From Rusavskia elegans (lineage: Eukaryota > Ascomycota > Lecanoromycetes > Teloschistales > Teloschistaceae), in NCBI GenBank assembly GCA_011316305.1, contig SAUG01000039.1, forward strand, positions 124,001-188,000: a DNA stretch of 64,000 bases, written 5' to 3'. Each line of letters opens with the position of its first letter. The stretch's first letter is position 1. A program made the translations under genes and the position numbers. The notes under the pieces are model-generated. The model did not search any database and had not been told where the DNA came from. It worked only from the letters and a program-made list of their open reading frames with translations. Of this stretch, positions 24,090 through 34,954 are shown piece after piece.

Positions 24090-24518
24090 GATGAGGGTGG
24101 GAGAGTGGATGGGTGGAAAGGGTTGTGTAGGAGTGATTGCAAAGAGAGTTGGAGCCCGGTAGGGCTCGCGGGTTGGGCGCTTGGGGCGGCTGATTTCGGA
24201 GGGCTTGGCATTATGTTTGTAAGTCTGACACTGCGGATCAATATTTCTCTGATGAGCCGAGGCAAGAAAATTGCAAAGGAACTGTTCAACCTCTGAAGAT
24301 CTTCTGTTTGTCATAATTAGATACTATATTGGAGCTCGAATTGGTTATGATGCAGGCGCCCGTGACCAACAAGCCATCTTTGTTACCGTCCCCCTTGTTG
24401 GCATTCCACATCCAATGTTCGCGTTGAATGAAAGTGTATTTTGGTGAACAGAACCTAGAAAGCATACTCTCATGGTGCTTAGAATCCAATCTCGCATCCT
24501 GACTATTGAAGCTCCACA
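24090..24518. promoter_or_regulatory. Bidirectional promoter region, L33m / CCCH gene
   Basis: 429 bp between two divergent start codons; no repeat or RNA gene recognised. Confidence 0.5.
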
Positions 24519-26056
24519 ATGGGTGAGAACATGACATTTTCTCTCACCGATCGCTTTGAGGCCTTCAAGCGCTCCGATGAAGAACGCCAGGATTTCATCA
24601 AGGTAAGCTTTTGCTGCTTCCTGATTACGCTTTTCTCTGACAGATATCTCAGGCTTTAATCGACATGAATGTTAAGCTGGAAAACGAACTGAAGATCGCA
24701 AACAGCGATCATCTAGATCAACTTAATAGTCGACGAATCTGGCAGGAGAAAGCCCAGAGCTACGAGATCAAACTCAACGAGACGGTGAGCAGTCATGCAT
24801 AGGACTGAATTTCTTGATCTGACATGTCCAATGGATTTTCTAGACCACCAACGGCTTCCTTCTTTGCTTGATTGATGGTGACGGGTATCTGGTGAATCCT
24901 ACTTCTGTCAATGTGATATCTAATTCCTAGCTGATATCAGGAAGTTCGATGATAATTTTATCAGCCAGGGTGCCACCGGCGGAGGCGAAGCGGCCAATCG
25001 ACTGCTCAATAATATCAAATGTCACATCCAAAAGCACGATGGCGCAATGCATTGGAAGATCATTGTTCGCGTGTACGCCAACATTGAAGGCCTTCTCAAA
25101 AAGTTCGCATATATCAGATTTACGGAGGAAGAAAAGGCCCTGCGTCAATTTGTCGCCGGCTTTACACAGAGTCAGCCACTTTTCGACTTCGTTGATGCTG
25201 GACAGGGCAAAGAGCGAGCAGATCACAAGATTAAAGGTCAGCTATGGGCAAATTTACTCAATTGTCGTGTTACGGACTAACATCCCGCTTAGAACAGCTA
25301 AATCTGTTCGTTAATAACATCCAATGCAAGCATTTAATGCTGGGGGTAGCCCACGATAATGGTTATGTTCCAACGCTGGACCCATACAAGAACAATTCTG
25401 CTGTAGCATCGCGCATCTCTTTGCTGAAGCCTGGTCATCTTGGGCGGGAGTTCTACGGATTACCCTTTGAGGTCGTCCAATTCGATTCAATCTTCAGGAC
25501 AGTGGAATTACCTAATGAACGACCACCATATAAACTCCAACATAATTTGGTGTACCCTCATAAACCACCGTTGCAGCCTGCTGTTCCACACCCACAGAAA
25601 GCACCAGCAGCAGCGGATAATCGTCTCACCACCCGATGCCCCATCTATCCAGGCCCATTGCTTCTCAACAAAGATGGTGAACGAGTCGACGAGTATCTAG
25701 GAGCTCCAAGCGAATTTGCGGAAACAATCTTAAAAACGCTCACCAGCAACGGCAACAAGTTATGCAATATCCATCATCTCCTCCAGCGGTGCAACGCCGG
25801 CCCAAGATGTCCATACAGCCATGAGCCGACCCTCGAAGGAGAAGAGCTCATAGCCTTTGCGCTAAAAGCCCGTCTCACTCCATGTCATGCCTCATCTAAA
25901 TGCCGCAACCGGATGTGCGTTTTGGGTCACATGTGTCCCCATGGAGCTAATTGTCCGAGGAAGAAGACGTGCTATTTCTACAAGGTGCACCATGTCGATC
26001 CCAGGGTCGACCATGAGGCGACAGATATGGAAGGGGATGCGCCTGCTTATTGTTAA
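24519..26056 (+). CDS. CCCH zinc-finger protein of the DUF2439 type
   Basis: Five exons 24519-24602, 24644-24784, 24844-24891, 24945-25236, 25293-26056; 442 residues. An N-terminal coiled helix (residues ~30-75) is followed by the block LIDGDG-YL-F-DDNFISQG ... WKIIVRVYANIEGLLKKF ... CKHLMLGVAHDNGYVPTL, the DUF2439 domain, which looks like a degenerate nuclease (NYN/PIN-like) fold. Then come a conserved FYGLPFEVVQFDSIFR segment and C-terminal CCCH fingers: C-x-HHLLQRC-x5-C-x3-H, C-x5-C..., C-x5-C-x3-C. An RNA-binding, possibly RNA-cleaving or regulatory role is inferred. The exon-3 end is the least certain join: donors at 24892 (used) or 24886 both work. An alternative exon-2 acceptor lies 9 nt downstream. 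Confidence 0.88.
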
Positions 26057-27609
26057 GGCCACTGGTAGGGCTAACGGGGTCTAAATGGCCCAAATAGATT
26101 AAGTCGGTCATATTCGCTCTGCTTTGAGCAGGCAATCGGGCACGAGCGGGTCAAAGCCTTTGTGTGGCTTTGGTGTGCCTTTCGAGGTATCAATGTGGTG
26201 GCACTCGTCAGGACAGAAGCGAGGATATAAGCTCAGGCTCTTACGCTTGGGATTTGGTGGATGTCTCCCCGCCTGATAAAAGCATACTCAAATAACTAGG
26301 ACGACTCTCAGCATCCCTCGAATGGCCAAAGCAGCGATATCAGAATTCTTGGGCGCTCACTCTGAAAGGTTTGGAAGTGTCAGCCAGCTGCCATAGTAAG
26401 TCACCTGTCATCTCTGTCATTTGCACACCTTTGCATCTTTTCATCATCATTGTGGGAGTGTACTCATACTGTTCAAGTTCGAAGCTTCTTTAGATGCCGA
26501 ATCCTCTGCGTTCACTCTTCTTGCCTTCCCCGTCTTCCATTCCCCGGAATGTATTAAAACGTATGGAAGCCTTTCAACCTCTAGCTTCCTGAAGGCGTTG
26601 GAATACGGTGAAGCCACTCTGTTCAGTACTTCAGGGAGACCTGCGAATGATTATATCTCTAGGCAAGCGGCTGATGTAGGTTAAAGTCTGATATATTTCT
26701 TCACTGTCATTCCCAGTCAGCCATTTCGAGGAACCCGATAATTTTGGTTTGGGAGTAGTATGCTAGCTTCCAGGGTGCTGAATTTGATTGATTGAAACAA
26801 ATTTCGAGGAACCGAAGGACGCTGTAGGCCACTGGAGTCCGCGAAAACCGGGAAAGGCAATATACAGATACAATGTCTGCGTCATGGTTTGAAGGATTTC
26901 CGCTCGACATCAAGACTTTGATCGGTTTCCATGCAAGCCAGCTAAGGACTGATTGCTTCTCCTGATCCGAAAGAGAGGCTGATCGTCAAAGTTCGAAGAA
27001 GCATAATGATATCGCTCGCCTAAGCTCTGGAGGTGGCTTTGATAGTCGGTCCTCTGGGTCTTGAGACCCCTGAAAACCGGTCACAAGTTGTACACCTTGG
27101 AATCTTTCAAAATGGACTTTCGAGGACTGCTTCCGGTTGACGTATTCTGAAGACCCTGTACGGGAGGCCCTGTCAGCGCATGTCGCATATAAGGGCTGGT
27201 GGCCGTTTCCGTTTCGGGAACAACATCACCAAATGTTTCGAATGCTTGGCGAAGCCAACAACCACCATAGCCATTCGAGTACTGTAAGGCTTGTTTGTCT
27301 TTCTTTAGACCTTGTCTCCACCCGGGACAAGACTTGGTTGAGATGCTACACAATACTGATGTTTTAGAGAGAAGATACCTGAGAGGAGTGAGCCGAAAAT
27401 AACAAAAGCGACCCGCCATGTAACGGGTTGAGCGTGAGACAGAACCACAGAATATGGTATATGTGAGCAATGGCTTTTGTCTGTCAAAGACCAAGTATGC
27501 GTGAACAGAGGTAAGAATAGCTATTGGGTCCCAATATCCGAAGACATGCTTACCTTGGATGCAGATACTCAAGTGACAAGCGTTGAGACACCAGATCCCA
27601 CTGACATCC
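26057..27609. other. Intergenic; start of accessory stretch
   Basis: 1.55 kb without a supported gene. Short frames noted: 26322-26396 (MAKAAISEFLGAHSE...), followed at once by a GTAAGT that could be a splice donor, and a fragment at 26874 (MSASWFEGFPLDIKTLIGF) that faintly recalls the start of an F-box. ATTTCGAGGAACC occurs twice (26726 and 26800 areas). Confidence 0.4.
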
Positions 27610-28134
27610 ATGCTCTTTATCATCTTCCTGGTCAGCGCAGTTGTGACGTTGGCTTCCGCGTTGCCTCAAGCACCCGCTGCGGCCGTCATAGGACCAGCAC
27701 CACTGCCTGTTTTTGTGCCTGTGCGTCCAGGGCAGAGGCCCAATTCTAATCTGATCCAGTCTGAGTATGACCCGAAAAACAATCATTTTACGAGCTGCTG
27801 GAACACCGACCTCTCCTCTACACCGAAAGAGGCAAAGTGGCAAACGAATTTGATGAAATGCCTCGAACGATACAACGTACCCAACTGGGACGGACAGGAC
27901 TGCGGAGGCGTCGGATGGTTCAAAGCACAGATCGGGGAGTAACAAGACCCCCAGCACTGTTATCACGCTTGCCAAGGGTGCATTAATTGGTTCATCGATT
28001 CCAGTTCGACCGATGGGTACTGCTGGACTGTTCATGGAGCCATTGACCCCAACGGGAACGGTGGCGCTCCGTATTCTGTGCATAAGCACACGGCGTGTGA
28101 CATGGGATATCATAGCTGCTGCAAATGGTTATAG
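27610..28134 (+). pseudogene. Cysteine-rich secreted protein gene with an in-frame stop
   Basis: One continuous frame of 174 codons with a TAA at codon 111 (27940-27942). Residues 1-18 (MLFIIFLVSAVVTLASA) are a good signal peptide. Before the stop lie three cysteines (FTSCWN, MKCLER, QDCGGVGWF); after it, in the same frame, seven more (HCYHACQGC, GYCW, TACDMGYHSCC). Both halves look like one small secreted cysteine-rich protein, of the kind often called effector-like in fungi. A 45-nt in-frame intron (27913-27957, GTCGGA...CCCAG) would remove the stop, but it would also delete GVGWFKAQ, which looks coding. A C-to-T change in the first base of that codon would explain the stop. Function unknown. 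Confidence 0.65.
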
Positions 28135-29340
28135 CACTTGAAGAAGGAGAAGCGTACTACAACGCACTATTTGATGAGCAAAGACTATGGAAATAACCAG
28201 TCCTCTAGTTCCCAGAAGGTATCGAACTGTCGGCCTTACCATGAGACGCGTTCATGACGCTGTAGCTTGAGATGGTGTAAACACCTCGAAATGGTGGTCG
28301 GGGTCGCGTCCTACCTGTAATGTTCACCCATGTCCTCATTGCGATCGACGTGGTGCCTTTTGTCAGGACAACAAGTAATTCTGGAACTTGGGGGCCTGAG
28401 CAGGGGATTCATAATACTTATTAAGGCCTGATAGATGTATACCCAAAAGCAAAGGTCCATTCTCAAACACTTTGAATGGCCAAATTAGCGGTAAGGGAGT
28501 TTCTGGGTGTGTCCCTTTCGCTGCTAGGGTCTTCGATTCAGATATCAGGGGCTCAGCGGGCAGAAAAGTCCTGACACTAAGCCTATCGTCTTAAACAACT
28601 ACTAGTATATCCGTTACAGCTGTCAGTCGAGGTATCGGATACCTACTTCCACTAAGTCGGAGCGATACTAATAATATCCAATCGAATCTACTTACCGCGA
28701 GAGAGGATTGCAGACGGAGTCCATTCCGCGAAGACCCAATTCAGCAGGGGAAGAGATACTCATTGTCCTATACTCCAGGTGTCGGGCAATTATAACGATG
28801 TAAGTCACGTATTATCTCTGCCATCCACAGATGACCGCGTTCTGTCACCGCCGTAAAGTTTCATGGTGTCATTCACGTCTTTGTCCGAGATCTGATCTCT
28901 GTATATCAACTGAATCAGAAAAAGAGAATCTGAATCTGTTGAGCGCCAGGACTTCTTATCACTGTCGACCAAGTGCAAAATCTGTGTAGCAGAGATGGCT
29001 CTGGATCCTGATCCCAACAATAGGAGAGAAGCGCTGTTGAGGCCAGATCGAAAGCGGCTATACAAGAGGAGAGTCATCAACCATATTGTACAAATCGATC
29101 TGACAAATCCGCTCTAGCGTTTTGGCATATTCATCATCACTTCCTCAGTCACTTGATCCAGAAAGAGCTATATGAGCTCCTCCAGATTTCAGTGTCGTAC
29201 GATCATTGCACACTGTAAAAGTTCGCGGACAGCACCAAATACCGACCCATCTTCCATCCCGCCTAAAACGCAAGCTCAGGAGTATCTCAAAAGCAAAAAC
29301 ATCCCCAATCTCTCCGCCATCACCGCCAACAATTCCAAGG
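28135..29340. other. Intergenic
   Basis: 1.2 kb without a supported gene. A short frame at 28476 (MAKLAVREFLG...) resembles the one at 26322, and the ~50 bp in front of both are also similar, suggesting an old local duplication. Confidence 0.4.
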
Positions 29341-29484
29341 ATGCCATTAAGCATCTGGGTTTGCTGTGTCTGCCATTATAAGAACGTTGGGTTTTCCGAT
29401 ACATGTCGTCGGGAAAGTCTGACTAACCCTCCGCAAGACTGCGGACACAAATGTTGCGATCTTTGCTTGGAAGCGAGAACCTGA
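29341..29484 (+). CDS. Zinc-ribbon microprotein, cluster member A
   Basis: 47 residues. Core W-V-C-C-V-C at residues 6-11 and C-G-H-K-C-C-D-L-C at residues 34-42. The first cysteine of the usual second C-x-x-C pair is missing here, but an extra Cys is present at residue 22. Shares start position, size and cysteine spacing with the other members between 29.3 and 41.9 kb. The W-x-C-x-x-C opening recalls RanBP2-type zinc fingers, followed here by an extra H-x-x-C-x-x-C. No signal peptide, so presumably intracellular. Role unknown. Confidence 0.6.
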   Translation: MPLSIWVCCVCHYKNVGFSDTCRRESLTNPPQDCGHKCCDLCLEART

Positions 29485-29786
29485 TAGCCAAATCGTCGTT
29501 GACCCGCGTCATTTCAGAGTCATGATCGTTGAAAACGAGGATATAGGACTCATCTCCTAGTCACTTGACCCTTGCAATTATGACAGGTCTTAATCTTCTA
29601 CGATTTCAATATGGACCTCTGCAGCGACAGCCATTCCTTCCTTGTCCCACAACTCAGGACTCTCGAAAGTATTCATCGCTATCCTCGCACTCGGGTACTA
29701 GCATCATCAAGCTTCAGTATCAGCACGTCAAGATCTACGAGCTACTACTGCTATTAGCGCAATTACTCCTCGACCGCGCTGTGCAC

Positions 29787-29909
29787 ATGGCTTCTCGATA
29801 CCGCGACTGGACCTGCTGCCATTGCGGGTATCAAGATAACGAAGCTGTATATCCGTATTCTGGTGACTGCGGTCACCATTGGTGCAAAAAGTGCCCTAAG
29901 CCCAAGTGA
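29787..29909 (+). CDS. Zinc-ribbon microprotein, cluster member B
   Basis: 40 residues, start CACATGG. Core D-W-T-C-C-H-C-G then G-D-C-G-H-H-W-C-K-K-C, ending in PKPK. As in member A the first Cys of the second pair is replaced (Ser). Lies 300 bp after member A in the same orientation. Confidence 0.65.
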   Translation: MASRYRDWTCCHCGYQDNEAVYPYSGDCGHHWCKKCPKPK

Positions 29910-30014
29910 GCGGTTGGAGAATCAGTCGTGGTGCGATGGACAGCTATGACACTTGCCTCTGCGTTCATTTGACTGGGGGGGCACAAAGTAGTCACATTTG
30001 GAAAGTGATAACGA

Positions 30015-30020
30015 TATAAA
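30015..30020 (+). promoter_or_regulatory. TATA box of zinc-ribbon member C
   Basis: TATAAA 264 bp before the member C start codon; a CA/CT-rich leader follows. Confidence 0.5.
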
Positions 30021-30283
30021 GACCCGCAAACCGACAACTTTTACAACTACGTTCTTCCTTCACATCCCCACATCAGTACGCCAACAACCAATCCCTTCAC
30101 CACACAACGACATCTTCTACAGCCTACTTACCCTCCTTGAAACTCCACACCAAGATACCAACACCCCACCCCTTTCTCGTATAAATTTACCCACGGATAC
30201 CACCGATCACCGACATCACCTACAGCAGAACACCGATCCCGACTTCAAGCTACTCCGCGCCCTAGGTGAAACCTATAGCCAAT

Positions 30284-30409
30284 ATGACTTACCTCCCAGA
30301 CTGGACATGCTGCAAATGCGGATCCAAGGGCAATCCCTCAGAATTTGTCAACTGCAAATATTGTTGGCACAAATGGTGTCACGAATGTCGCAATCCACTG
30401 ATCACCTGA
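30284..30409 (+). CDS. Zinc-ribbon microprotein, cluster member C
   Basis: 41 residues with the complete motif: D-W-T-C-C-K-C-G, twelve residues, then C-K-Y-C-W-H-K-W-C-H-E-C. The clearest member and a good reference for the family. A larger overlapping frame (29998-30456) is a shadow with no such pattern. Confidence 0.7.
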   Translation: MTYLPDWTCCKCGSKGNPSEFVNCKYCWHKWCHECRNPLIT

Positions 30410-31172
30410 TAGACCGACGATGTATTTCGCCAGGGTCGTTATTGGAGGAGTGTTGACAATGGATGTTGTCGCCTTCAGTGCTGAGAGAATTTGGGCCTTT
30501 TCTTCTTACAAAAGAGCACCCTCGTTATTGTTTTAAGAGATGTCGACCTGGCCATCATATGCACAACACTGCATTCTAGCAATGAGAATGTTATTGTCGG
30601 TTGGATATGACTCATTCGATACGAGCATTCGATATCAATGAGATTACAATCTGTGAGCGTGTTTCTTGATTTTGCCTTTCTTGTTGTATCTATACGATGT
30701 CCGCGACGCGGCAGAAAACTCTGTATTTAGAGTTGCTCCGTGTGACTCTCGAACCGAGTCTCTACTAATTCCATCCTTTCAACTGTCAGTGTATGCATCC
30801 GGTGCTTCGACTGTACGCCAAATCGGATGCCCTGCCAGTGCATGAGATTAATGCATCTCCTCGGTACAATCGAACCAATAAAACCTCGCCAACCAGGATG
30901 TACGAATATCTCTAACCGAGTATGTCCGTAGAACATACATCGTTTTGGTTAAACAATGACGGTGAGTCAAGACTAACATTACGACTCACAATCGAGACCA
31001 AAACTTCTGAAATTCTCACCATGACACCAGTGACCTCATACTATAAAAGACCTCTACCAACCACCCTACTCCTTGCTCCTTTATACGTCCAAAAGGAAAC
31101 CTTCACAACACCACCCCATCCTCAAACTCCCCCAGACTCCCCACCCAAACCTCCACACCCCTCACTCCCACC
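30410..31172. other. Intergenic, contains TATA box for the next gene
   Basis: 763 bp. TATAAAA at 31042-31048 lies 125 bp before the start codon at 31173, with a pyrimidine/A-rich leader between. Nothing else recognised. Confidence 0.5.
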
Positions 31173-31583
31173 ATGAAAACCAAACACAAATGCAAAAAGC
31201 CACCCGAAAAAGAAAAACAGCACATCAAAGCCTTACACCACCCAACGCACGAAGTCAACAGCAGCGGGATTCCCTACAAGATGGACTATTGGAAAAGAAA
31301 ACCGTCCAATCTCGATAATTTCCCGCCAAATTCCGCGCAATATAAAGCTGCCCAGAAGCTGGTCGTGCTATACCGAGACAAGAGCGCCAATTCTATGGAA
31401 GAGCGACTTGATGGTGTAGAAGCTGCGCGGGTTGTGATAAGGGAATATCCGGAGGTCAAGAAGGGGGTTAAGGACGATCGGGGGAAGGGATGTGATGGCC
31501 AGGAGCAGCGGGCGCATTACTGTGATGCGGTGTCCATTTTGGAAAATGTTTGCGAGATGTGGTATTGCACGGGTATGGAGTGA
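31173..31583 (+). CDS. Unknown 136-residue basic protein
   Basis: Single exon, start CACCATGAA with a TATA box 125 bp upstream and a C-rich leader. N-terminus very basic (MKTKHKCKKPPEKEKQ), then a helical part (KAAQKLVVLYRDKSANSMEERLDGVEAARVVIREYPEVKK), then a Cys-containing C-terminus (GCDGQEQRAHYC...CEMWYC). No signal peptide and no known domain recognised. It lies among the zinc-ribbon microproteins but does not share their motif. Confidence 0.6.
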   Translation: MKTKHKCKKPPEKEKQHIKALHHPTHEVNSSGIPYKMDYWKRKPSNLDNFPPNSAQYKAAQKLVVLYRDKSANSMEERLDGVEAARVVIREYPEVKKGVKDDRGKGCDGQEQRAHYCDAVSILENVCEMWYCTGME

Positions 31584-32078
31584 TGTTTGATTTGGGGGTT
31601 TGTGGAGGTGTTGTACTTGCTGGTAGACTTGCATGCCGGGGTATGTTCGGGGTTAAGGGGTAAAGTGGATAGGGGATAGGGAAAAAGGGGGCTTTGTGTG
31701 TAAGCGGTGTGGAGACTGTGATGCAACGAGTAGTCCAGTTCTAGTATCATGCTCTCGCTATGTTTCTTTAGTACGATATTTCTCCGCTGTGTGGTCCGAG
31801 TGGAGGGGCCAAAGGACCCACCATTCTCTTGTATTAGACGTTCGGCGTCTAACGTTTCATATGGCTATCCCAGCATTTTCATCATGAAGTGCAAATCTCG
31901 ACCTAGGATTGATGTCTGTATGGTGGGTGAGTGATTGAATAAGTTATCCCTCCTTTCAAGACCTTCCTCGACCACCTACCTTCCTCGGCCATCTACCTTC
32001 CAGCCGCCGCATATCCACAAACCTCGCTCCATTCTGCCCCCAGCACCATAACCGCTGGCCACTTACAACTTCTCAATA
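31584..32078. other. Intergenic
   Basis: 495 bp, only short unsupported frames; the last ~100 bp are CCTTCCTCG-rich and likely leader of member D. Confidence 0.45.
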
Positions 32079-32213
32079 ATGCGATACGAATATAAAGGCT
32101 GGACATGCTGCCAATGCGGCCCGGGGTATCCCAGGAATTATAAACAATGGAACTGTCATAGCTGCGGGCATGGGAGCTGTTGGGAGTGTAAGCAGCATTA
32201 TGTTAGCGTGTAG
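32079..32213 (+). CDS. Zinc-ribbon microprotein, cluster member D
   Basis: 44 residues: G-W-T-C-C-Q-C-G at residues 7-14, then N-C-H-S-C-G-H-G-S-C-W-E-C, tail KQHYVSV. Full set of Cys/His positions. Confidence 0.7.
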   Translation: MRYEYKGWTCCQCGPGYPRNYKQWNCHSCGHGSCWECKQHYVSV

Positions 32214-32733
32214 ATTATCAAAAAATGAGAGGTCGGGAGCTAACGTAGGGTGTCTGTCGATTGGAAAGGGGAGGTGATGGTGGGAACGGGAAGGACGGTG
32301 GTTTCGATTACTGACGGGGGACTCGTAGTAATTGGTTTTGATGACGAGTTTGAAGATTAGTATGCTTTATCTCAAAGTATAACGGGTTTTGATTTTGAAT
32401 AGCCGCTGGTACATTTTTCGTTCACTGTCGGATAGAGTTGATTTACCACCCCTTGAAGGTCATGAACCATATCAAAAACCCCAGTGGTAATTTTCAAGTA
32501 CTCTATGGTCACAGCACCCCAAAGTAAAGCAAGCTCACGCATAAGTTCCGCACAAGCCGCCAATGACCAAAAATCCCAAAGATACGCATGCCGTCAAAAC
32601 ACCCACATCACCAACTGTCCACCAATTGCTCCCTTCGCATCACCCGGAAACCGCAGTCTGCGCCCTCCAGAATCCCTGTCTTTGTAAGCTGAAGCTAGTA
32701 CCAACAATTACGCCACACAACGTACAATATCTC

Positions 32734-32856
32734 TCACCAAGTGCTATAGCGGTCTTGGCAGCTCGTACATTTCCAATGCCGACATTTCCAGCAGAGGTTA
32801 CTTGAAGAATGCTTGTAGCCATATTTATGACACGTCCATCCTTGATAAACAGGCAT
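32734..32856 (-). CDS. Zinc-ribbon microprotein, cluster member E (diverged)
   Basis: 40 residues on the minus strand: MPVYQGWTC then C-W-K-C-R-H-W-K-C-T-S-C. The second half is complete, but the second and third cysteines of the W-x-C-C-x-C element are His and Tyr. A TATA box lies about 145 bp upstream on the same strand. Not in any six-frame segment of notable length; found by motif. Confidence 0.6.
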   Translation of the reverse strand: MPVYQGWTCHKYGYKHSSSNLCWKCRHWKCTSCQDRYSTW

Positions 32857-33000
32857 ACTTCGTGGTGTTGCTGATGTCCTTAGGTATTCTGTGGGTCTAG
32901 ATTGGCTGGGCTGGTTGATGGTTTGTGTGGTGTCCAGAGTTGCCGGTGTAGTGATTGTGGTAGAAGAGAGAGAGTTTGTGCAATGGGTGCCCTACCCGGT

Positions 33001-33008
33001 TTATATAG
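33001..33008 (-). promoter_or_regulatory. TATA box of zinc-ribbon member E
   Basis: Minus-strand CTATATAA about 145 bp before the member E start codon, followed by a C/A-rich leader. Confidence 0.5.
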
Positions 33009-33205
33009 CCGTCGCACACAGGTTCTGACTCACTGGCCAGATATGAATGTCAGAGAACATGCTTAACAGCACGCGACTCATATAGAGAGCGAGCTGCAGC
33101 AATTGGACTTTTGGGGATACTGACTTCCTCACTCAATCTCGGGAATGACTCTGCTTGGATTCCCGTCTATCTCTACTACTTGAGTCATCTGTAAGACCGC
33201 CTAGG

Positions 33206-33211
33206 TATAAG
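33206..33211 (+). promoter_or_regulatory. TATA box of zinc-ribbon member F
   Basis: TATAAG 178 bp before the member F start codon. Confidence 0.4.
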
Positions 33212-33388
33212 ACAGCCTGCCACTCGCTACTATCCTCATGTTTCTGCCCAACTACCAGGAGATACAGCAATTACCTACTACAAAGCACCAAATACACGAC
33301 AACCTTCCTCCTACTTCGCTCTCCTGTACTGCGGACACCGAACCAATTCCCCACACCCCATATTTCGACGCGCTCGTGCGCACCTGGG

Positions 33389-33499
33389 ATGGCTGAATGG
33401 GAGTGTTGCGAATGCGACTTGGACTGTATTGACTGGAATTGCAAGAAGTGCCCCGAATGTAGCCATAGGCTCTGTCGAAAATGCCATATTGTTGGCTAG
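33389..33499 (+). CDS. Zinc-ribbon microprotein, cluster member F
   Basis: 36 residues: MAEWECCEC, then C-P-E-C-S-H-R-L-C-R-K-C, with two more cysteines between (DC, NC). The shortest member; start just four residues before the conserved Trp. Confidence 0.65.
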   Translation: MAEWECCECDLDCIDWNCKKCPECSHRLCRKCHIVG

Positions 33500-33896
33500 G
33501 CATCAGGGGATACTGATATTCTATGGATCGTCTCGCGTAAAGCTTTGACTGTTTGGAGTCCTAGGCTAGAAGAAATCGAGTTTGCGAGTCCTTTTGTTGT
33601 AGTTCCTCCCGGGTTTGAAAGAAATAGCGGATTGAGCGTGCACGACCTAAAACTGAAGCCCATTATTGCAAGGAAATCAGGTTGGCAGAGTAGACAGTCA
33701 AATTCGAAAGGAATTGCGGCTAGCTACTTCCAGGAAAGACCACCAAAGTCCAGTAGATCCGATTTGATATAATATTTTTCCCGAAGTCAGACCATGCAAT
33801 TGTATTAATGGTAAACTCTTAAGACACGTACCCTAAAATGAATGTATCAAACCATCTGTGACTCCTTGCGCGCTAGACCCCTGCGTCATCCACGAG

Positions 33897-33902
33897 TATA
33901 AA
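33897..33902 (+). promoter_or_regulatory. TATA box of zinc-ribbon member G
   Basis: TATAAA 91 bp before the member G start codon. Confidence 0.5.
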
Positions 33903-33992
33903 CCCAGTAGGACTCCATAACATCACTCCATACAAACTATCTCCCCATTCTCCTTCCTCTATCACCAAATCAGTGAACAGCAAACCGAAGAA

Positions 33993-34192
33993 ATGGCAGC
34001 AGTCGAGTGGCAGTGCTGCGAGTGCGAATTCGTACAATACATATTCGTCTATGACTTGAGCTGCTATGCATGTAATCATGGCAAATGCAGGGAGTGTAAT
34101 GATCTAGTAAGTACTGATCCAATCATAGCTATTTGTAGCGAGATGAATGGCCGAGAGAATGCTGATGTGTCGTGATATAGGCCGCGGAATAA
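33993..34192 (+). CDS. Zinc-ribbon microprotein, cluster member G
   Basis: Exon 1 33993-34106 holds the whole motif (V-E-W-Q-C-C-E-C ... C-Y-A-C-N-H-G-K-C-R-E-C-N-D-L). A good donor GTAAGT at 34107 and acceptor GATATAG at 34180 (74-nt intron with CTGAT branch) join to a four-codon last exon, Ala-Ala-Glu-stop, 41 residues. Without splicing the frame runs to 34175 (60 residues). Members H and I have the same donor position just after the last Cys, which supports the intron. Confidence 0.65.
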
Positions 34193-34710
34193 GTCTTCCC
34201 TGCTTGATGCGTTGGCTGGGCGTTGGGTTTAAGGTTTTGTTCCGCTAGCAATGTGTGTGCTGAAAGCGAGGCACGAGCCGTGGTTCTGTCGTGATGCTTT
34301 CACGGCTGTTCGAGAGATAGCAGCAACTTGTATCTGCGAGTTTTTAGACTGCTGAACTTTAGGATTGATCTGAAATCAGGCTTTCTCTGTTGAATCCTGC
34401 GAATAGTCTTGGAAATGACAAGCAACTTCCGCGTATCATTATCTTGGGACTCCAGCGTGACACTCTGCCATCTGATCGTGTACTCATGTTCTAAGTGGAC
34501 GTGATTGGAGAGACTTAAACCATTGTGGCAGATCTCATTAATCAACCACAGTGTCTCTCATTTGCTCAAAGTCCAGAAATAAATACTGGTATACTCCTGC
34601 TTTATGTTGTGGTTCAACAATCAATTCTCAGACCCCAAATCCTCTCACGCCGCAAGAGATCCACCAAGCACGAAACCCTCCCCCGTATCACTTACCTGTC
34701 CTCGCCAGCA
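34193..34710. other. Intergenic
   Basis: 518 bp; nothing beyond the presumed 3' UTR of member G and the promoter/leader of member H. Confidence 0.45.
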
Positions 34711-34954
34711 ATGACCGCCAAAATCAAAATAAGCCCATCCTGACCGACAGAGGAAGAACCTTGGACCTGCTGCAAGTGCAGATGCAGCCACCTTGCAGGA
34801 GACGTCGATTTTGAGAATTGTGCAGATTGTGGGCACGTTATATGTGATGACTGCCTTAAATTCGTAAATCTTCTTTGCTGGATGCTATATCTTCTTAGTG
34901 TCTCGAGTACGCTCCTGATGAGTTTTATTTTCTGCATCTTCTTCACTTCAGTGA
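34711..34954 (+). pseudogene. Zinc-ribbon microprotein, cluster member H, early stop
   Basis: Same frame reads MTAKIKISPS, TGA (34741-34743), then PTEEEPWTCCKCRC and C-A-D-C-G-H-V-I-C-D-D-C. The motif is complete but lies after a stop at codon 11, and there is no ATG between the stop and the motif. After the last Cys a donor GTAAAT at 34864 and acceptor TTCAG at 34951 would join directly to TGA, as in members G and I. The early TGA could come from a C-to-T change. Confidence 0.55.

Noticed and set aside
27913..27957. 45-nt in-frame intron that would rescue the cysteine-rich gene
   Set aside because: It would delete a stretch that looks coding (GVGWFKAQ) and its donor GTCGGA is weak; kept as an alternative only.
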